Of a stretch of 64,000 bases of DNA, positions 9,702-22,000 are shown piece by piece; position 1 is the first letter of the stretch; each line of letters opens with the position of its first letter. A program made the position numbers and the translations under genes. The DNA is from Ectocarpus siliculosus. Taxonomy: Eukaryota; Sar; Phaeophyceae; Ectocarpales; Ectocarpaceae. The notes beneath the pieces are model-generated. The model searched no databases and was not told where the DNA came from. It saw only the letters and a program-made list of their open reading frames with translations. The stretch is from assembly GCA_000310025.1 (NCBI GenBank), contig FN649739.1, forward strand, positions 2,827,081 to 2,891,080. Direction: 5' to 3'.

Positions 9702-11149
9702 TAGGTGTAAATCGTAGCGGGGTGTACCCGCGCTACCTAGCTCCTGTTCAGCTTGTTTCGTGCGCGAAACTCTTTCTCACGGTAGTGGTTTAGCTGAGCG
9801 TGCAACACTGCTGTTCGTCTCGACGTTCCGCGGGGGGCACAAACAGGACCAAAACAAAGGAATGTTCCTTGGCTCTTCTGCATGTAAACTCAAACCGGCA
9901 CGTGTGTGGAGTTTGCGGGACTTGATAATTTCGAAAACACGTGGTGTTCGAAACGGTTGGAACATCTATTTAGGTAAAGAGGGGTAAAAGTCGGGTGTGC
10001 GAGAGCGTTGGGGAGCCGTAACAATTGCTGGCAATATATTGACCCTCAGCAAGCGCATTGTGGAGGAGCCGCGTACGATTTCATTGGGTTCGGTACTTCG
10101 ATCGCTGTAAAGGGGGTGGTCGAATAAGAAGAACACCTGTGTAGTTTTCGTCCATCTGATCAGAGCGAGTCGTTTTACTTCAAGGCGCTCTCCGCTGCAA
10201 ATTCGTTTGTAGAGTGTGAAGTGCTACGGTGTTTATCAGGCCCCGCATTTGTTCATCACACCTCCCCGGTACACAACATCTGTCCAAAGCGATCTGTTCG
10301 AGTGATTCCGATTTACTGTACCAGTCAGTGCGGTCCCAAACAGTGCGGGGCCCGATATACGTGAGGTCACATATTGTCTTGTTACTACAACAGAATATTT
10401 TGGGCCAAAACTTGAACATAATATGGCCGAATCGACAACAGCAGTGCGTTACAAGTGAAGCATGGAAGCGCATAATGTCGGGACCCCCGCCCACTGACTT
10501 GTTAATACGTATGTACTTGGGCTTGTGTACATTGATGCAGCCCAGGTACACCAGACCCTCTCGAGGTCTGACTTGTATATTGTACTCCTGTCTCCCCTCC
10601 CTCTCTATCACCGGGGTGACATGCCGACAACCACACGAGGTAGACAAATACACACCGACGAGCAGAGGCGTGGCGGTTGACAGCTGCTGGGACCAGCTGC
10701 GACAGCTGTGGACTGAATGTGTTGTCTGTGTCACTAGACTACAGCGTTGGACCCGCCTGTTGGCGACTACCAGGCAGGGTAGTTCGTTGTGAACGTGTAT
10801 GTCGCAACCAACGGCGGTTATTGTAGCACATGGTAGCCTTAAGCGGCTACGGCAGCATCGGTGTTCCAGGAGCAAGGTCCCTGCTGAACTGCTGCTGTCC
10901 ACGGCAGTATAGGCCGACATGTGTTTTGCATTTCATAATAATCATGTCGAAGAAGGCAGACAATCAGGCTGAGTCTTACGGCGTGATTAGTCTATTTCGG
11001 AGATTTTATTTTCTCTCGGTCGGGGAGGGGTGGCCTGCACCGAAAAAATTATCGAGATCCAAACGACCGTCTTATACATTTCCTCGAGGTATATTTTTTT
11101 CTGAAGGGACAAAAGAGGCTGATTCATGTTCTTGTGAGTCACAACATGC
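9702..11149. other. Intergenic, no supported gene
   Basis: No splice-supported exon, RNA gene or recognisable domain was seen. The longest open frame is 246 codons on the minus strand at 10180-10920. It is Cys/His/Arg-rich, unlike the coding exons of this window, overlaps a 187-codon frame on the other strand and matches no family I recognise. Confidence 0.6.
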
Positions 11150-11910
11150 TTCAGTACACGGTTTTGGCTCGTGTGTGACCAACAAGACACCGAGCGCCCT
11201 GTTTATGGGTCGCCTGCGAAGGGCATGTGTATCATCGCACGCCAGTGGCTGCAGTTTGTGGATGTCGTCGGCCAAAGGCCTCTCTCTGATGGCATGCGTT
11301 GTACACTGATCACACTCGACTCGGAGCAAGCGGCAGAAAAAAAAAGCAACGTCCAAAAAAAGGCAGCACCGAACCACACCTCGATTCACGTTTGCAGGCC
11401 GTGTGCAATAAAAACTGGACAACACGCTCTGTTTCTGGGACGCGAGCAGAGGGTACGTGTATGACCACACGCCACTGGCTGCTGTTTGTGGATGTCGTGG
11501 GCCAAAGGCCTGTCTCTGGCATGCGTTTTTGATAGTCGCGGGTGACACAAGGAGCAAACACGCGGCGGAACAAGAAAAAATACCAAAAAGTCAACACAGC
11601 AACACACTTTGGTTCACGTTTGCAGGCCGTGTGCAATCAAAACTGGACAGCACGCTCTGTTTCTGGTACGCGAGCAAAGGGTATTAGTATGAAGACAGGC
11701 CATTGGCTGCTGTTTGTGGATGTCGACAGCTTAAGGCCTCTCTCTGGCATGCGTTTTGAACTGGTCGCACATGCAGCAGGCGCAAAAACGGCTCTTTTCG
11801 GCCCAAAAGGCAAGAACGTCAGCAGAGCAATGTGGCAGGGTGACGTTTTCGGCTCGTGTGCGGCCAACACGACGCAGAACCCCCTGAATTTTAGATACCT
11901 GCAGAGGGTT
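11150..11910. repeat. Diverged tandem array, period about 229 bp, ~3.5 units
   Basis: An anchor of the form TGGCTGCTGTTTGTGGATGTC recurs around 11245, 11475 and 11703, giving spacings of about 230 and 228 bp. Each unit also contains a segment close to CAGGCCGTGTGCAAT(A/C)AAAACTGGA, an A-rich stretch and GTGT(G)ACCAACA-like sequence. A partial unit continues to about 11900. Units share no common open frame, so this is a minisatellite-like array, not coding repeats. Confidence 0.8.
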
Positions 11911-12008
11911 TGTGCATGACCTCTTGATACTGGCCTCTGTTTGGCCAGCAGACGGTGGAGTTCCTCGTTCTGGCACGATCGGGGTGTGACCAGGGGGTAC
12001 CCCCCCCC

Positions 12009-12135
12009 ATTTCTAACAGCGATATTCCAACAGGATCGCTGTTGGAAAATGGACCAATTTCTAACAGGCCGGCCGGAATCGCTGTTGGAAACTGCCCTGC
12101 CTGTTGGATTTTGGGCTGTTGGAAATTGTCATTTT
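12009..12135. repeat. Cluster of inverted CTGTTGGA/TCCAACAG repeats
   Basis: 12009-12024 and 12035-12051 are nearly perfect inverted repeats around AACAGCGAT/ATCGCTGTT with an 11-nt loop. Further CTGTTGGA copies and TTCTAACAG copies continue to about 12125, with a GGCCGGCCGG palindrome between. This could be a collapsed terminal-inverted-repeat element. No target duplication was identified. Confidence 0.6.
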
Positions 12136-13060
12136 CCTACCCGTCATAAGACGCCCAAGTTATTTTTTTGGCTCACAAAAGGACCCCACCCCCAAATACA
12201 ATCCGGAAATAATCATACCGTAAAGACTCAGCCTCTTGGCTGGCTGAGAGTGACTTTGCCATATTTCGCTGTCAGGGCGGCTCGAACAAGTGATACGACA
12301 CGTTCGGGAAACAACACGAGCTAGAGTATGTAACACCGTCGACAACCCCACCCTCGCAGCTCTAACCGATAGACTCCCAAACACTTGTTGAGTGTGATTT
12401 GACGAAACAACCCCCCCCAGGGAATAATGTGTCAAATGTATAGTCTAGAGTATGTACGAACGTCAGTAACGGCGGCGTTGGGCGGATCTCGGACCGGCGA
12501 CCGGCCGAACCTTGCCCGAACCACCACTTATTTTGATTGGCATCACGCGCACACTCCCGAGATGGATGCTCGACTGAACTGAACAAGACATACATACCGT
12601 ACGTACGCTCTTACTTTTTGCTGCTGCCTTCGGCTCGTGCATCTACTGCTGTAAAATAAAACTAGGGGGAACGATTGGCCCCCCGCCCCCCAATAATAGT
12701 AGGTAGGGCGGGCGGCCACCATGCGTGGTAAGGCTGCCGGGCTTCGCGGAGTAGATGTAATGGATGAAAGCCGGAAACAATCGTGTTGTGGGGGAGGCAA
12801 GAGTTATCGATCAAGAGACAGGCGAATCCCGAATGGTCTTCTTGTAGACTCGGCACTCGCTGTAAACGATGCACGAGGGTTGCACAGAATCACCCATTTT
12901 TCGTTGATTGATTTCTGTAGGGAGGAGATAGATGCACATACACAGCGTAGAGGGATCATACGACGACAATGTTGTCAAGGCGTTTACGACAACTATATGC
13001 ATACAACAGGTAGTTTTCATCGGATTAATTGTGCGTAGGTGGGACATCTGTTCGCATGTC
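12136..13060. other. Intergenic, no supported gene
   Basis: Mixed low-GC sequence with short C and G runs. A 105-codon frame at 12721-13038 has no splice or domain support. Nothing else could be assigned. Confidence 0.5.
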
Positions 13061-13062
13061 TA

Positions 13063-13836
13063 CAGTTAGCGCCCGCAATTAATTAAGAAACACGTATTTA
13101 TTTCAGGTCCAGCCTCGAATTCTTATTGTGGGCTATAAACTCAGCGTATGTATGTATGTCGTTCAGTTTCTTATATCATGTTTCTTATTTTTTCGTGCAG
13201 CCAAATCCGCTGAATTTCTTAAATCGGCAATTTCTTATTTCTCTGCTTTCCTCGCCTCCCGTACTCAACCCCGATTCTCACTACCGACGGCTGCACGTAA
13301 GGCCACTCCCTAGAAGCGAAATGTATTCAACGCAACGTCTTGCTATCGCTACAAGGTCTTGTACCCCCCTCATGAGTGAGGGCTGAAACTAAACAAATAA
13401 ATGCATAAACACCGCATGATGATGCCTCACCCGCACGCTGACATGCCAACAACGAAGATCAGAGCTTTAGAGCCAGCAGAGCAGAGCGCAGAGCCCGCAG
13501 CGCCGGGGGCCGGAGGGGGCGCCGCAAAAAAAAACACTACCTACCCCCTCGGCGTACAACTACTAATAATAATGCACTGTGGGAGGGGGGGGGTAGGGGG
13601 AGAGGGGGAAAGAGCGAGAGAGCTGTAGTGGGGTTTGTTTCTTATTCGACACACTCCCCCGTAACCCCTCGTTTCTTATGTAGTAGGGCAGCGGTCGTTG
13701 CTGCGTTTCTTATTGAGACATTTCTTATGGTGTGACCCAGATTGAGCTATGTTGCTTAACCCTATTTTCTTATTTTTCGTGAAAGAGTGAGCCTCAATTT
13801 CTTAACAAAATATTTCTTAATTGCGGGCGCTAACAG
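13063..13836. mobile_element. 774-bp MITE with TA flanks and many TTTCTTA motifs
   Basis: The left end CAGTTAGCGCCCGCAATTAA and the inverted right end (CTGTTAGCGCCCGCAATTAA on the opposite strand) differ at one of 20 positions. Both ends are flanked by TA (13061-13062 and 13837-13838), the target preference of Tc1/mariner-type transposases. There is no transposase frame. At least ten copies of TTTCTTA(T/A) lie inside, mostly in the two subterminal zones, for example near 13165, 13185, 13215, 13637, 13670, 13705, 13723 and 13796-13820. These could be repeated transposase-binding sites. The family assignment rests on the ends and flanks only. Confidence 0.75.
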
Positions 13837-13838
13837 TA

Positions 13839-15218
13839 TGTAATAATATATAGTCTAGCTGCTTCCGTGCTTCTTGTCTCTCCCGCCGTTTGTATTTCGT
13901 TCTTCTCCATGAATATATTTGCTGCCCCCTCTTGGGGGGTATGCATACTGCAGTACCAGTACAGTACTACACATGCAAATGTGCAGCAGTAAAATAGTTT
14001 ACATCATTCTTTGTAACAACTATTAATAGCCGGGGACTTCATCATTTACATACGTACGTAGTACGTACTACAACTAGCGGCAGGCTCCGCCGATGCTGCA
14101 GCGATCTTGGAACTCCCTGATTAGATTTGGTTTCCGCATCTCTCATAGAGAAAAAATAAATCTAAGCGGAGGTGTCGAAGAGCATCTCTGTCTGCAGCTT
14201 ACGCCTAGATGGTCATGTCCGTGAACACAAAAAAAACGAGGAAAGGACACGGCGGCCCTCTCTCGCTGTAAAATCGACAGACAGCAGGAAAGAGATATTT
14301 ATTTGGAGAAAAAAACAACTCCGATAGTGGTCACTTGGTGGGGAAGTGGGGACCTCCTTCCTTCTGTATTACCCCGGCTGGTGCGTGAGGGAAAAAATAT
14401 GCATACTGACTGTATACACCGAGGGGTGTAGGCTGGCGCCCACAATACACCCTCAGAACGAAGATACACATCAGACAGACAGGTGTTCGATGACATGCGA
14501 TCCAGACACATTTCGACGACACTCAACTCTTCTTGTCACCTTGGTGTTCCGTCAAATTTTGCTTCCGCTTTTTCGGAGCGTTTTTTCTTGTGTCTCTTCG
14601 TTTTCATGCCCGGGTTGCCGTGGCGGGCGGGTGTGCACAAGAGTTGTGCGTCAAGTGTTCCTTCCCCGTATGCATGCAGGAACACAGAGGCCACACACAC
14701 AGGCGGCCTAATATTTACGTTGTTGTTGGATACCATCACACAAGGTCCGAACGACTCCACCACAGCTTGTGTTATTTGTTGTTTTCTTTGGGGAGTTCTT
14801 TCCCGGGGCCAACGGGAATATTTTTGGATCAACGGACGCAGCAATCCAACGGGGGAGAAAGATACGCAATGCGAAGCACAGGGGGCTCCTTACGGCCATG
14901 TACCTATACCCATACGTTGGCGTTCGTCCGTCGTAGGTAGATGCGGCGGGTGCCCCCCCCCCCCCCTCCATGCCAGCGCGCCGCAGCAGCAGGCACCCCG
15001 TTCGACGGAGGAACAAATTCTTCTTCTTGCGGTGGCATCACACAAACCACGATGTTTGTACTGTAGACTGGCTTGTGTGAAAATTGGAAACTTTTATCAG
15101 TACCTCCGAAGGTGCATGCTGCTGGCTGCTGCTGCTGTTATTGCTGTATAAGATAGACATACGCGAGCCAAGCGAAAACAGGAACACGACGACGGCACAC
15201 ACACACCGGTATACTCAC
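13839..15218. other. Intergenic or intronic, no supported exon
   Basis: AT-richer sequence with short palindromes such as TACGTACGTAGTACGTAC near 14050. The frame at 14483-15151 (+) lacks codon character and splice context. The exon ending at 15219 should continue into this region on the minus strand, but its next exon could not be fixed. Confidence 0.4.
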
Positions 15219-15779
15219 ATAGCCGCTCTCGTCGGTCGCCAGTTCCGGCGTGTGATGCATCGCGAACATGTGCAACTCGTCCGTCAGATTTCGCAGCTCG
15301 CGTTCAAGTTGCTGCTTTGACATCGACAGCCGCGCTAGCCGTCTCTTGACACAGCGCGTCGCAGCCAGCTTCTTCGCATTTTCCACGTGCTGCGTCAGCG
15401 TCTCAACGCTCCTGGCAAGTCCGCCCCCTCCCGCGCCCTCTGCCGGGTGCTCGCAGCACAGCAATACCCCTCTGGCGACGCGGTCGTAAACGGAAACGAG
15501 AGAAGAGAGCTCCTTGCTGCCGCCGTTGTGTACCAAATGGTCAAGCTCCACAAGTGCTTCGCACAGAGTGCAGGCTGCTGCAGAGGAGCCCTTCGTGTAC
15601 GTATCAGCACCCTTTCTAACGCAAGAAGATAGACGGTCCGTCTGCGCTCCGGGGCCGGAAGCGGGGGCAACAGAGCTCACTGCTGTCTCCGTTGAGCTCC
15701 GCTGATCGTCGTCGCTGGAGCCTCTTCTCCAAGAGCCATGACGTAGGAGGCGCGTTGGAAAGGTTGATTTGATGAGCAT
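15219..15779 (-). CDS. Internal exon of an unrecognised helical protein
   Basis: A minus-strand frame ends at a strong donor, TAT followed by GTGAGT (15218-15213). The 5' part is Ser/Asp-rich. The 3' part is rich in Leu, Arg and Glu and predicts amphipathic helices, with segments such as ALVELDHLVHNGG, ETLTQHVENAKKLA and SKQQLERELRNLTDELHMF. The helical character is reminiscent of four-helix MCA/HeLo-type modules that precede kinases in plants and algae, but that is a weak resemblance. The acceptor or start is not fixed; an ATG at 15777-15779 is the furthest upstream option. No partner exon could be joined with confidence. Confidence 0.5.
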
Positions 15780-17234
15780 GGATGGATGGATGCGATGCTG
15801 CTGGGATTCCAGAGCATCACAGCCAGGCTACTTATCCGTTGCTGTTGCTGAGAGGCCGAACGGGCTCAGGAAACACGCACACACAACCTCTCGGCTTTGC
15901 TTTGGTAGATGATAATGATGATCCGGGTGCTGTCGACAGCACAACCAATGGTGAATATCTTTAGGATAAAATGTTCCGAATGTAAAAGAAGTCTAGACCA
16001 AAAAAACAAACAAACGGCGGCGCCCCGCACCCCACCCAATTACAGTCCCTTCCTCCTCGAACCCCCGCTCGCTGCTGGATTCACAACATGTGTGTTACTC
16101 CGGAGTACTGATTATCCCGAGGTTGGGACTGTCACACATCGGTCGGTGTGTGGCACCAGCATGCCATATGGTGCCGACCAAGAAGAGAGAGGCGCCATGA
16201 GCCAAGCGATACTCTGGTCTTGGCCAAGGATACCGTATTGTAACGAATCGTACAAACCGTTTTTTCTTCAACTGGTGGGGTCACGGGAAGAACAGCATGG
16301 TGTACAAATGCCCATACTTACTTATGTACCACCGTATGCATATGTTGTTTCGCGACTTCGAGACAACACCGCACGCCACAAAAAAGAGAAAATAATCAAT
16401 TAAGCAATAGCCACGACAACATATATATTCGAAAGACCACAAGGAAAGACAACCGAGTTTATTTACCGTTCCGGTGACGCGGGCGAAAGGGTTTGTTTGT
16501 GGCCGGGACAAGAGTGCTCCGAAAAAGATTGATTGCCCTGGTTCGACATAGAAGTACAAGTGTAGTGTCGCCACGTAGTCGATGCCTCGATGATATGTTG
16601 TGACGACATTGATTGCTGATTGCCCCCTACTGCCTCTCTCTGAGAAAATGCCACGGGGTGTTTACAACAAGTTGTCGGTCCCCTGGGGTTGGTCACGGTA
16701 TGTTGTGTAACCTTCGTCTGCGAAACCGTCCAAACATGCAGCGCATCGACATGCAGACCTACACACAAGACTATACAATAGTATAGGCTACATATAATCG
16801 AGCACATCACTTGCAAATACATAGTCTAGACTACATGTAGGTACTCTATCTTAGGAAGAAAACTCGGGGCCAGAAATAAATTCGTACACCGCTGCTTGAC
16901 TGATTGATTGAAACACAACGTTTTTTGGGGGGAGGTTTAGGACGACAAGCAAGAGAGTCATCATGTCAATCGACAGACAGACAGACACCTCTCTCTTGTC
17001 AGTATCGACACTAGATTAATCTATTGGTGTAAAGAGTGGGGTCGGATACACGACGGGGCCCGAAAACGCGCCCACGATCCCTACTTCCGAAAAAGAAGTA
17101 AATTCCCAAGATGCTTGTCCAATGGGAACCATAATTGAAATGAGACCTTTTCGATGGCCTGGTGTCGTCCGACACCTCCCCCGGGCCATCGTGTACACGG
17201 TGTGCTGCTCGGCCACATTGATTGGATTGTTGTT
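15780..17234. other. No supported gene
   Basis: Only short frames without splice support were seen. The region contains AT-rich stretches and short palindromes such as TAGTCTAGACTA near 16823. Confidence 0.5.
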
Positions 17235-17660
17235 TCACCCCGACACATCGGTATTGTCGTCGTTGTCGAAACCCACATCGCCCCTCAGTGAATCCAGAGG
17301 GGACATCATGTTCTCTCCGTCCAGCCGCAGTTCTGTGACTATTCTTGAAGCCCGGGCAATCGTTCCAGCGGGATCTACCACCGGAACCGGCGCTTCCGCG
17401 TAGCTGCGACGGCCTCCTTGCACCCCAGTGCGACGTCGGAGAGAAATTTCGGGAATAGCCCCCGAGGTGCTAGGACGAGACAACAAACGTTCACGTGTGC
17501 TCGGAGCACTGCTGTCGTAATCAAAGTCGCTGCTTAGGTCCCCCGACAGCCGGTCTGTTGCCGCGCGTATGGTTAGCATCGGGCTGCCATCATCATCGTT
17601 GGCTTCGGGCATGTCCTCGTCGTCGGGATCAGTGTTTTCGCCGTCTTCGCCTATCCCCAT
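17235..17660 (-). CDS. Acidic terminal exon, unassigned
   Basis: The frame begins just after a good acceptor (CTCCGTCCAGCAG) at 17660 with an in-frame ATG and runs 141 codons to TGA at 17237-17235. The start is Asp/Glu-rich (GEDGENTDPDDEDMPEAND) and the rest is Ser/Arg-rich with RRTGVQGGRRSYAEAP. Composition resembles the large disordered gene at 19052-34411. The exon could be an alternative last exon of that gene, about 1.4 kb downstream, or the end of a separate gene. No domain was recognised. Confidence 0.5.
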   Translation of the reverse strand: MGIGEDGENTDPDDEDMPEANDDDGSPMLTIRAATDRLSGDLSSDFDYDSSAPSTRERLLSRPSTSGAIPEISLRRRTGVQGGRRSYAEAPVPVVDPAGTIARASRIVTELRLDGENMMSPLDSLRGDVGFDNDDNTDVSG

Positions 17661-19051
17661 CTGCTGGACGGAGATCAAGAAGTTGCATCGTGCAGAAACA
17701 GGACATACGTGTTGAGAGGGAGTGTGTGTCAATGTGCGACGGTTCTTCACCGGTGGCATCGTCGGGAGTGTAGAGGTATCGCCATTGAACCAGGTTATGG
17801 TATTCGACATCAAGTATGAGGGTGTGAAAGGGCACACTGCCTGTCTTTCGTTACTTTCCCACGTGCAACAGATTCGTTTTCGACACTAATTACCGCTATC
17901 CTACAGTAATCGAAATTGTAAAATAACTTTAACACAATGTCGCCAGCACAGAGTGCTTATTGGGGTGGATATTTTTCGCTGTGGCGCTCGTCGGATTATC
18001 ACTGTTGTTACTCTTTCTGTCCATATCGGCATGACCGATATCCCGCGGTTTGGTCGCCCGAGTCTCGAGCCGTATCAGTAACGGCTACCAACCAAATCGG
18101 CACCAGACACAATTTTTCACGAGGCGATATCAGCGCGTACCCTGTGTCGAATTTCCACGCCCCGTCTGAGTTTCCCGTAGTTCGTCCGCACGGCGACCGT
18201 ATCCACGCTGAAGTTGACCAGGTTGTCCTTCACCCCAGGCACAATAAGCTGGCAAACAATGTTGAATGTCACAGCAGTAGCAAGGTAGGACTAATAAGCT
18301 GTGTTCAATGTGACGGCAGTATTGAGGCAGGTCTACGCGGATGACGCCTTCAGAACCACTGGCTGTGAGATTTGAAGCTCTTTCCTATCTTTGGTATCAG
18401 CAACACCATGACGTATATGAATAATGTACGGCGGGGTTTGCCCGACAGTACGCTCCATCCAAGCAAAGTGTCTCAAAGTAGGCTAGTCCTGTATTCGACG
18501 CAATTGAGATCCTGGAGTAACACCAAGACCGGGCTAGTTTTGCCCCCCGGAGGCGTGTTGATCGCACTTCGCGTGTTGGCGGTTGAAGAAACTCCCTGGG
18601 AGATGAAGTAGAGGTAGAGGTTTTAGAATGCCTAAGGTAAAACGATTTTTTTGTCAGACATTTATCGCGGGAAATGGTCTACGGCTATGCATCCGACACT
18701 CTCCCAAAACTGCTTGACACTACCCACTCCCATATGTGCAGAAGGTTACACCTTGTTGTGGTTGAACTCGCTGCTTGTACAAAAATGGTACACGACACAG
18801 ACCAAACAAACCAGGCGGATAGGAGGTGATTCTTCGCTATACGTTGCGACTTGTTACCTGGTACTCCGAGTCTTCCCTGCCCTGGACCGGTGAAACGTGT
18901 TCGGGGGACGGGGCGCGCCGCCGTCGGAGCAACGCCTCTCCGTCTGATTGGTCAGAACGAGCGGCAAAAGCGACTTAATGTAAATCGGTCATCATATGAA
19001 CACCATAGGATCCATCGATCCTCGAGGCGTTCGATGAAACATATTGATTCA
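17661..19051. other. No supported exon
   Basis: No splice-bounded frame of coding character was found on either strand. If the 17235-17660 exon belongs to the gene upstream, this stretch is its last intron. Confidence 0.45.
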
Positions 19052-22000
19052 TCAGAAAACTAATTTGAAAACGCTCATGCATTCGTGATTATGCACAGAC
19101 GGATATTGTGTCGGTAGCAAGCCGGTGGGCGCGGGCTGCAGGAAGGAAGCAACACCCGGCTCGAGCAAATAGAAGATCAACTGGAGCAGAGAGCGATGTG
19201 TGATCTCTAGTTTCGCGAGAACGAGATCCCCGTGGTGTCCGACAAGTGCAGAAAAACGTTGTAGTTCATCAATATTGTGCCGTATACTCGTAGCCACTGT
19301 AAATAAGCGGGGGAAAGGCTTGCCGCAGAGCATACATGGAGTCGTTTAACACTACGACAAGTTCCTACCGTCGCTGAGCGTAAAGCCCTTCCAAGGAGGT
19401 TCGCCTCCCTTGACTCCGTTGGGCCGACTCCTGCTGATCTCTCCCCTTTCGGTGGTACTCGAAGGGCCCTGCGCAGGGAACCCTGGTAGCCGTTTGTCTT
19501 CACCCGGCATTGCAGCAGCGCGCGGAGAAGAAGAGGCAGCAGGTACTGCGTGGTGCACCAACGACGAACCATTTCCTGATGATGAAGAGGTGGGGGTGGA
19601 GGCGGCTGCTGCCTGTCGGACGAGCTGTCCCTCGCTGTCGATTTTTGCTTGCTCGCGTTTCGCTCGGACCCGGGCGACTGCCGCTTCCCTCCTTGCTCGG
19701 GCCTCCGAAAGGAGGCGTTTGATCTATTCACGGCGGAGGGGGAGGGGGTATCAGTCGGAAGGAGCTAATTTACCAGAGAGGGGACGTGGGGCAGAGGGGA
19801 TGTGGGGCAGAGGGGACGGGGGGGCAGCGTCGGACAGAAGTAGCACATCATAGACGTCTAAGACCTACAGGCAGCATGAGCGTCGAATAACTACCGGAGT
19901 GTGGTGGGAACTACCCCATGACGAAGCGCGGTTGTTTCCCTCTTTAGTATTGTAGCCGTTCGTGCCACTTTCCCGCTCCATTTCTCCCCGTAGTCGGTCG
20001 TGTTTAGCGTGGAGTACACAGTCGTTATCACAGCTGTTTACCATATTGTAGCCCACACCACAAAAAATTGCGCACACGCGTAGAAAAAAATGATGTCTGC
20101 AGCGAGGAAAACTCGAATTGCTGACGACGCGTACCTCTTCTTTCTCGTCTTCCCATTGCCCGTCCCCCCCGCCAGCCACCATGCCTCCAGCTACAGCCCC
20201 GCCGTGTCCGCCCCGGCTTGCTTCCGCACCACCTCTCGTGCCGTGTCCTTCGATCTCGGATAGCGGGCGGCGCCGCCTAACTCGCTCTTTTTCCTCCCTG
20301 TCCTGCCAGTAGGCCATTCCGTTCGGCCGAGCCCTGTGCGGTATCATGAGCGGCTCCTGGTGTACAACGAAAAACGTCGATCAAGGACAGCAGCGGACGG
20401 TCGTTGGTGCACAATATCCGCAGGTGCCCGTGCAGCTGCCTGTAATTTGGAGCCTCGGCGAATCAAATTTAATTCACCCAGCGTAGGTCTGTACCGGGCT
20501 TCTACGACACAGGCCGACACACGTCAATATCCGTTGCTTGTACATTTTTTTAACGGTTATGTTCCAAATGATGGAGGGTGTTGCTTCGTTCTTCAGGGGA
20601 ACGACTGATGACTCCTACTCGTTTCAACCCCGCAATGACATGTGGGGTGAAAAATAGCACCTCAAAGAAAGTGCGAGCGTGTGGACGTTTCTCCAAATGA
20701 TGTGTGGACTGAAATCGTTTGGGCCGGGTTGATCATTCTGGCGAACCATGTATTTCGCCGGCGAACTCGTTAGGCTTCTGCGGGTTTAACACAAAAGAGG
20801 GCCTGGGACAGTGTTGCTTGGGTTCAAGGGCAGTGGGGCTGGAAACTCTGCTCATCGTACCTTTCGCGTTCGAACCCGATGGCTAGCGGTTTCTTCGTCG
20901 CCGTCGCTATCGTCCAGGAGCTCATCATAGCCGCCCTGAACAAAACAAAAAGCAGGTACATGTATTCACGCAAACATTCATGCGATCAGGGCACCAACAA
21001 CAACTGAATATCGGCTGGCGCAGAATGTCTGTCCTTTCACTCGACTCGAATTCTCGACGGGGCAAGTAGGATGCAAGCTGCAATTATTGATCGTTACCGG
21101 TGGTCCCGTACGAGCGGGCCCGCGCTGTTGTAGATTGTGCATTCAAGAACACCAATGGCGACACGACCGGGTCTACCTTCAAGAGCTCCTCTACCGTGAG
21201 GTGGTGCGTCGTCAACGCTTCCGTCGTTGTGAACAGGTCTTCGTTCTCCACCCTCGTGGGTCTCTTGTGCACCGTTATTGCCTTGTGAAGAGTCTTCCCC
21301 GCTGCGGAACTTGAAGTCTTGACGCGCCCGCCGCCGGCGGCAGCGCCGCTGCTAATCCGCGGAAGTTGCTTGTGAACGTCGGCAGTTTCTGAACCCTCCG
21401 TACCTCTGCTGGCCTGAACTCTCTCGGCGACAGAGCCGTCCTGCTGCCGTTGCTGTTGGGCACCATCCTGGACGGTCTTCGTCGTCTCTGATTTAGCCAG
21501 GGCAGGAAGGGATACTTTCTTGCTAGCGGCAGCATCTGTTGCGCCCCCCTTCCGGATATCTTTCCGAGAGGTCGGGCCGCTGGCGTTCCTGCTATTTATT
21601 CGGCTCCCCGTGCTCCCCGTGCTCCCCGTCGCCTCTGTGCCTCTGGCATGGCTTCCGCTTCGAGTACTGCCGCGGCTTACGACGCTACTCCCCTGGCTGC
21701 TTGGGCTACCGCCTCCGCTTGATGCGGCCCGTCCGGCGTTGGTGCTTCTGTTTCCACGGGAGCTATCCTGGCCTCTCTGCGAGCGCCTTACGTTGCTGCG
21801 CGAGTTCCCTTTTGTCTCGATCGTCGTCTGGGCTCCTGAAGGCATGCCGGACGTGTCCACCTGGCACAAGGGAGACTTTGTTGTCTGGGCCTCTCGAACA
21901 ATCCCAGTCTCTCTCTTGTTCGCAACCTCAGCCTGTGCCAGGGCGTTGCTGTCTGCGGGACTGGCTTCCTCTGGACCTCTGCCTCTACCCTGACTCCTGT

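Noticed and set aside
14483-15151. 222-codon plus-strand frame
   Set aside because: Cys/Arg/Ser composition of random type, no splice context and no recognisable domain.
12436-16834. Recurrent TAGTCTAGA-like palindromes (near 12440, 13852, 16823, also 36918)
   Set aside because: Too short and without shared flanks. No element boundaries or target duplications could be defined.
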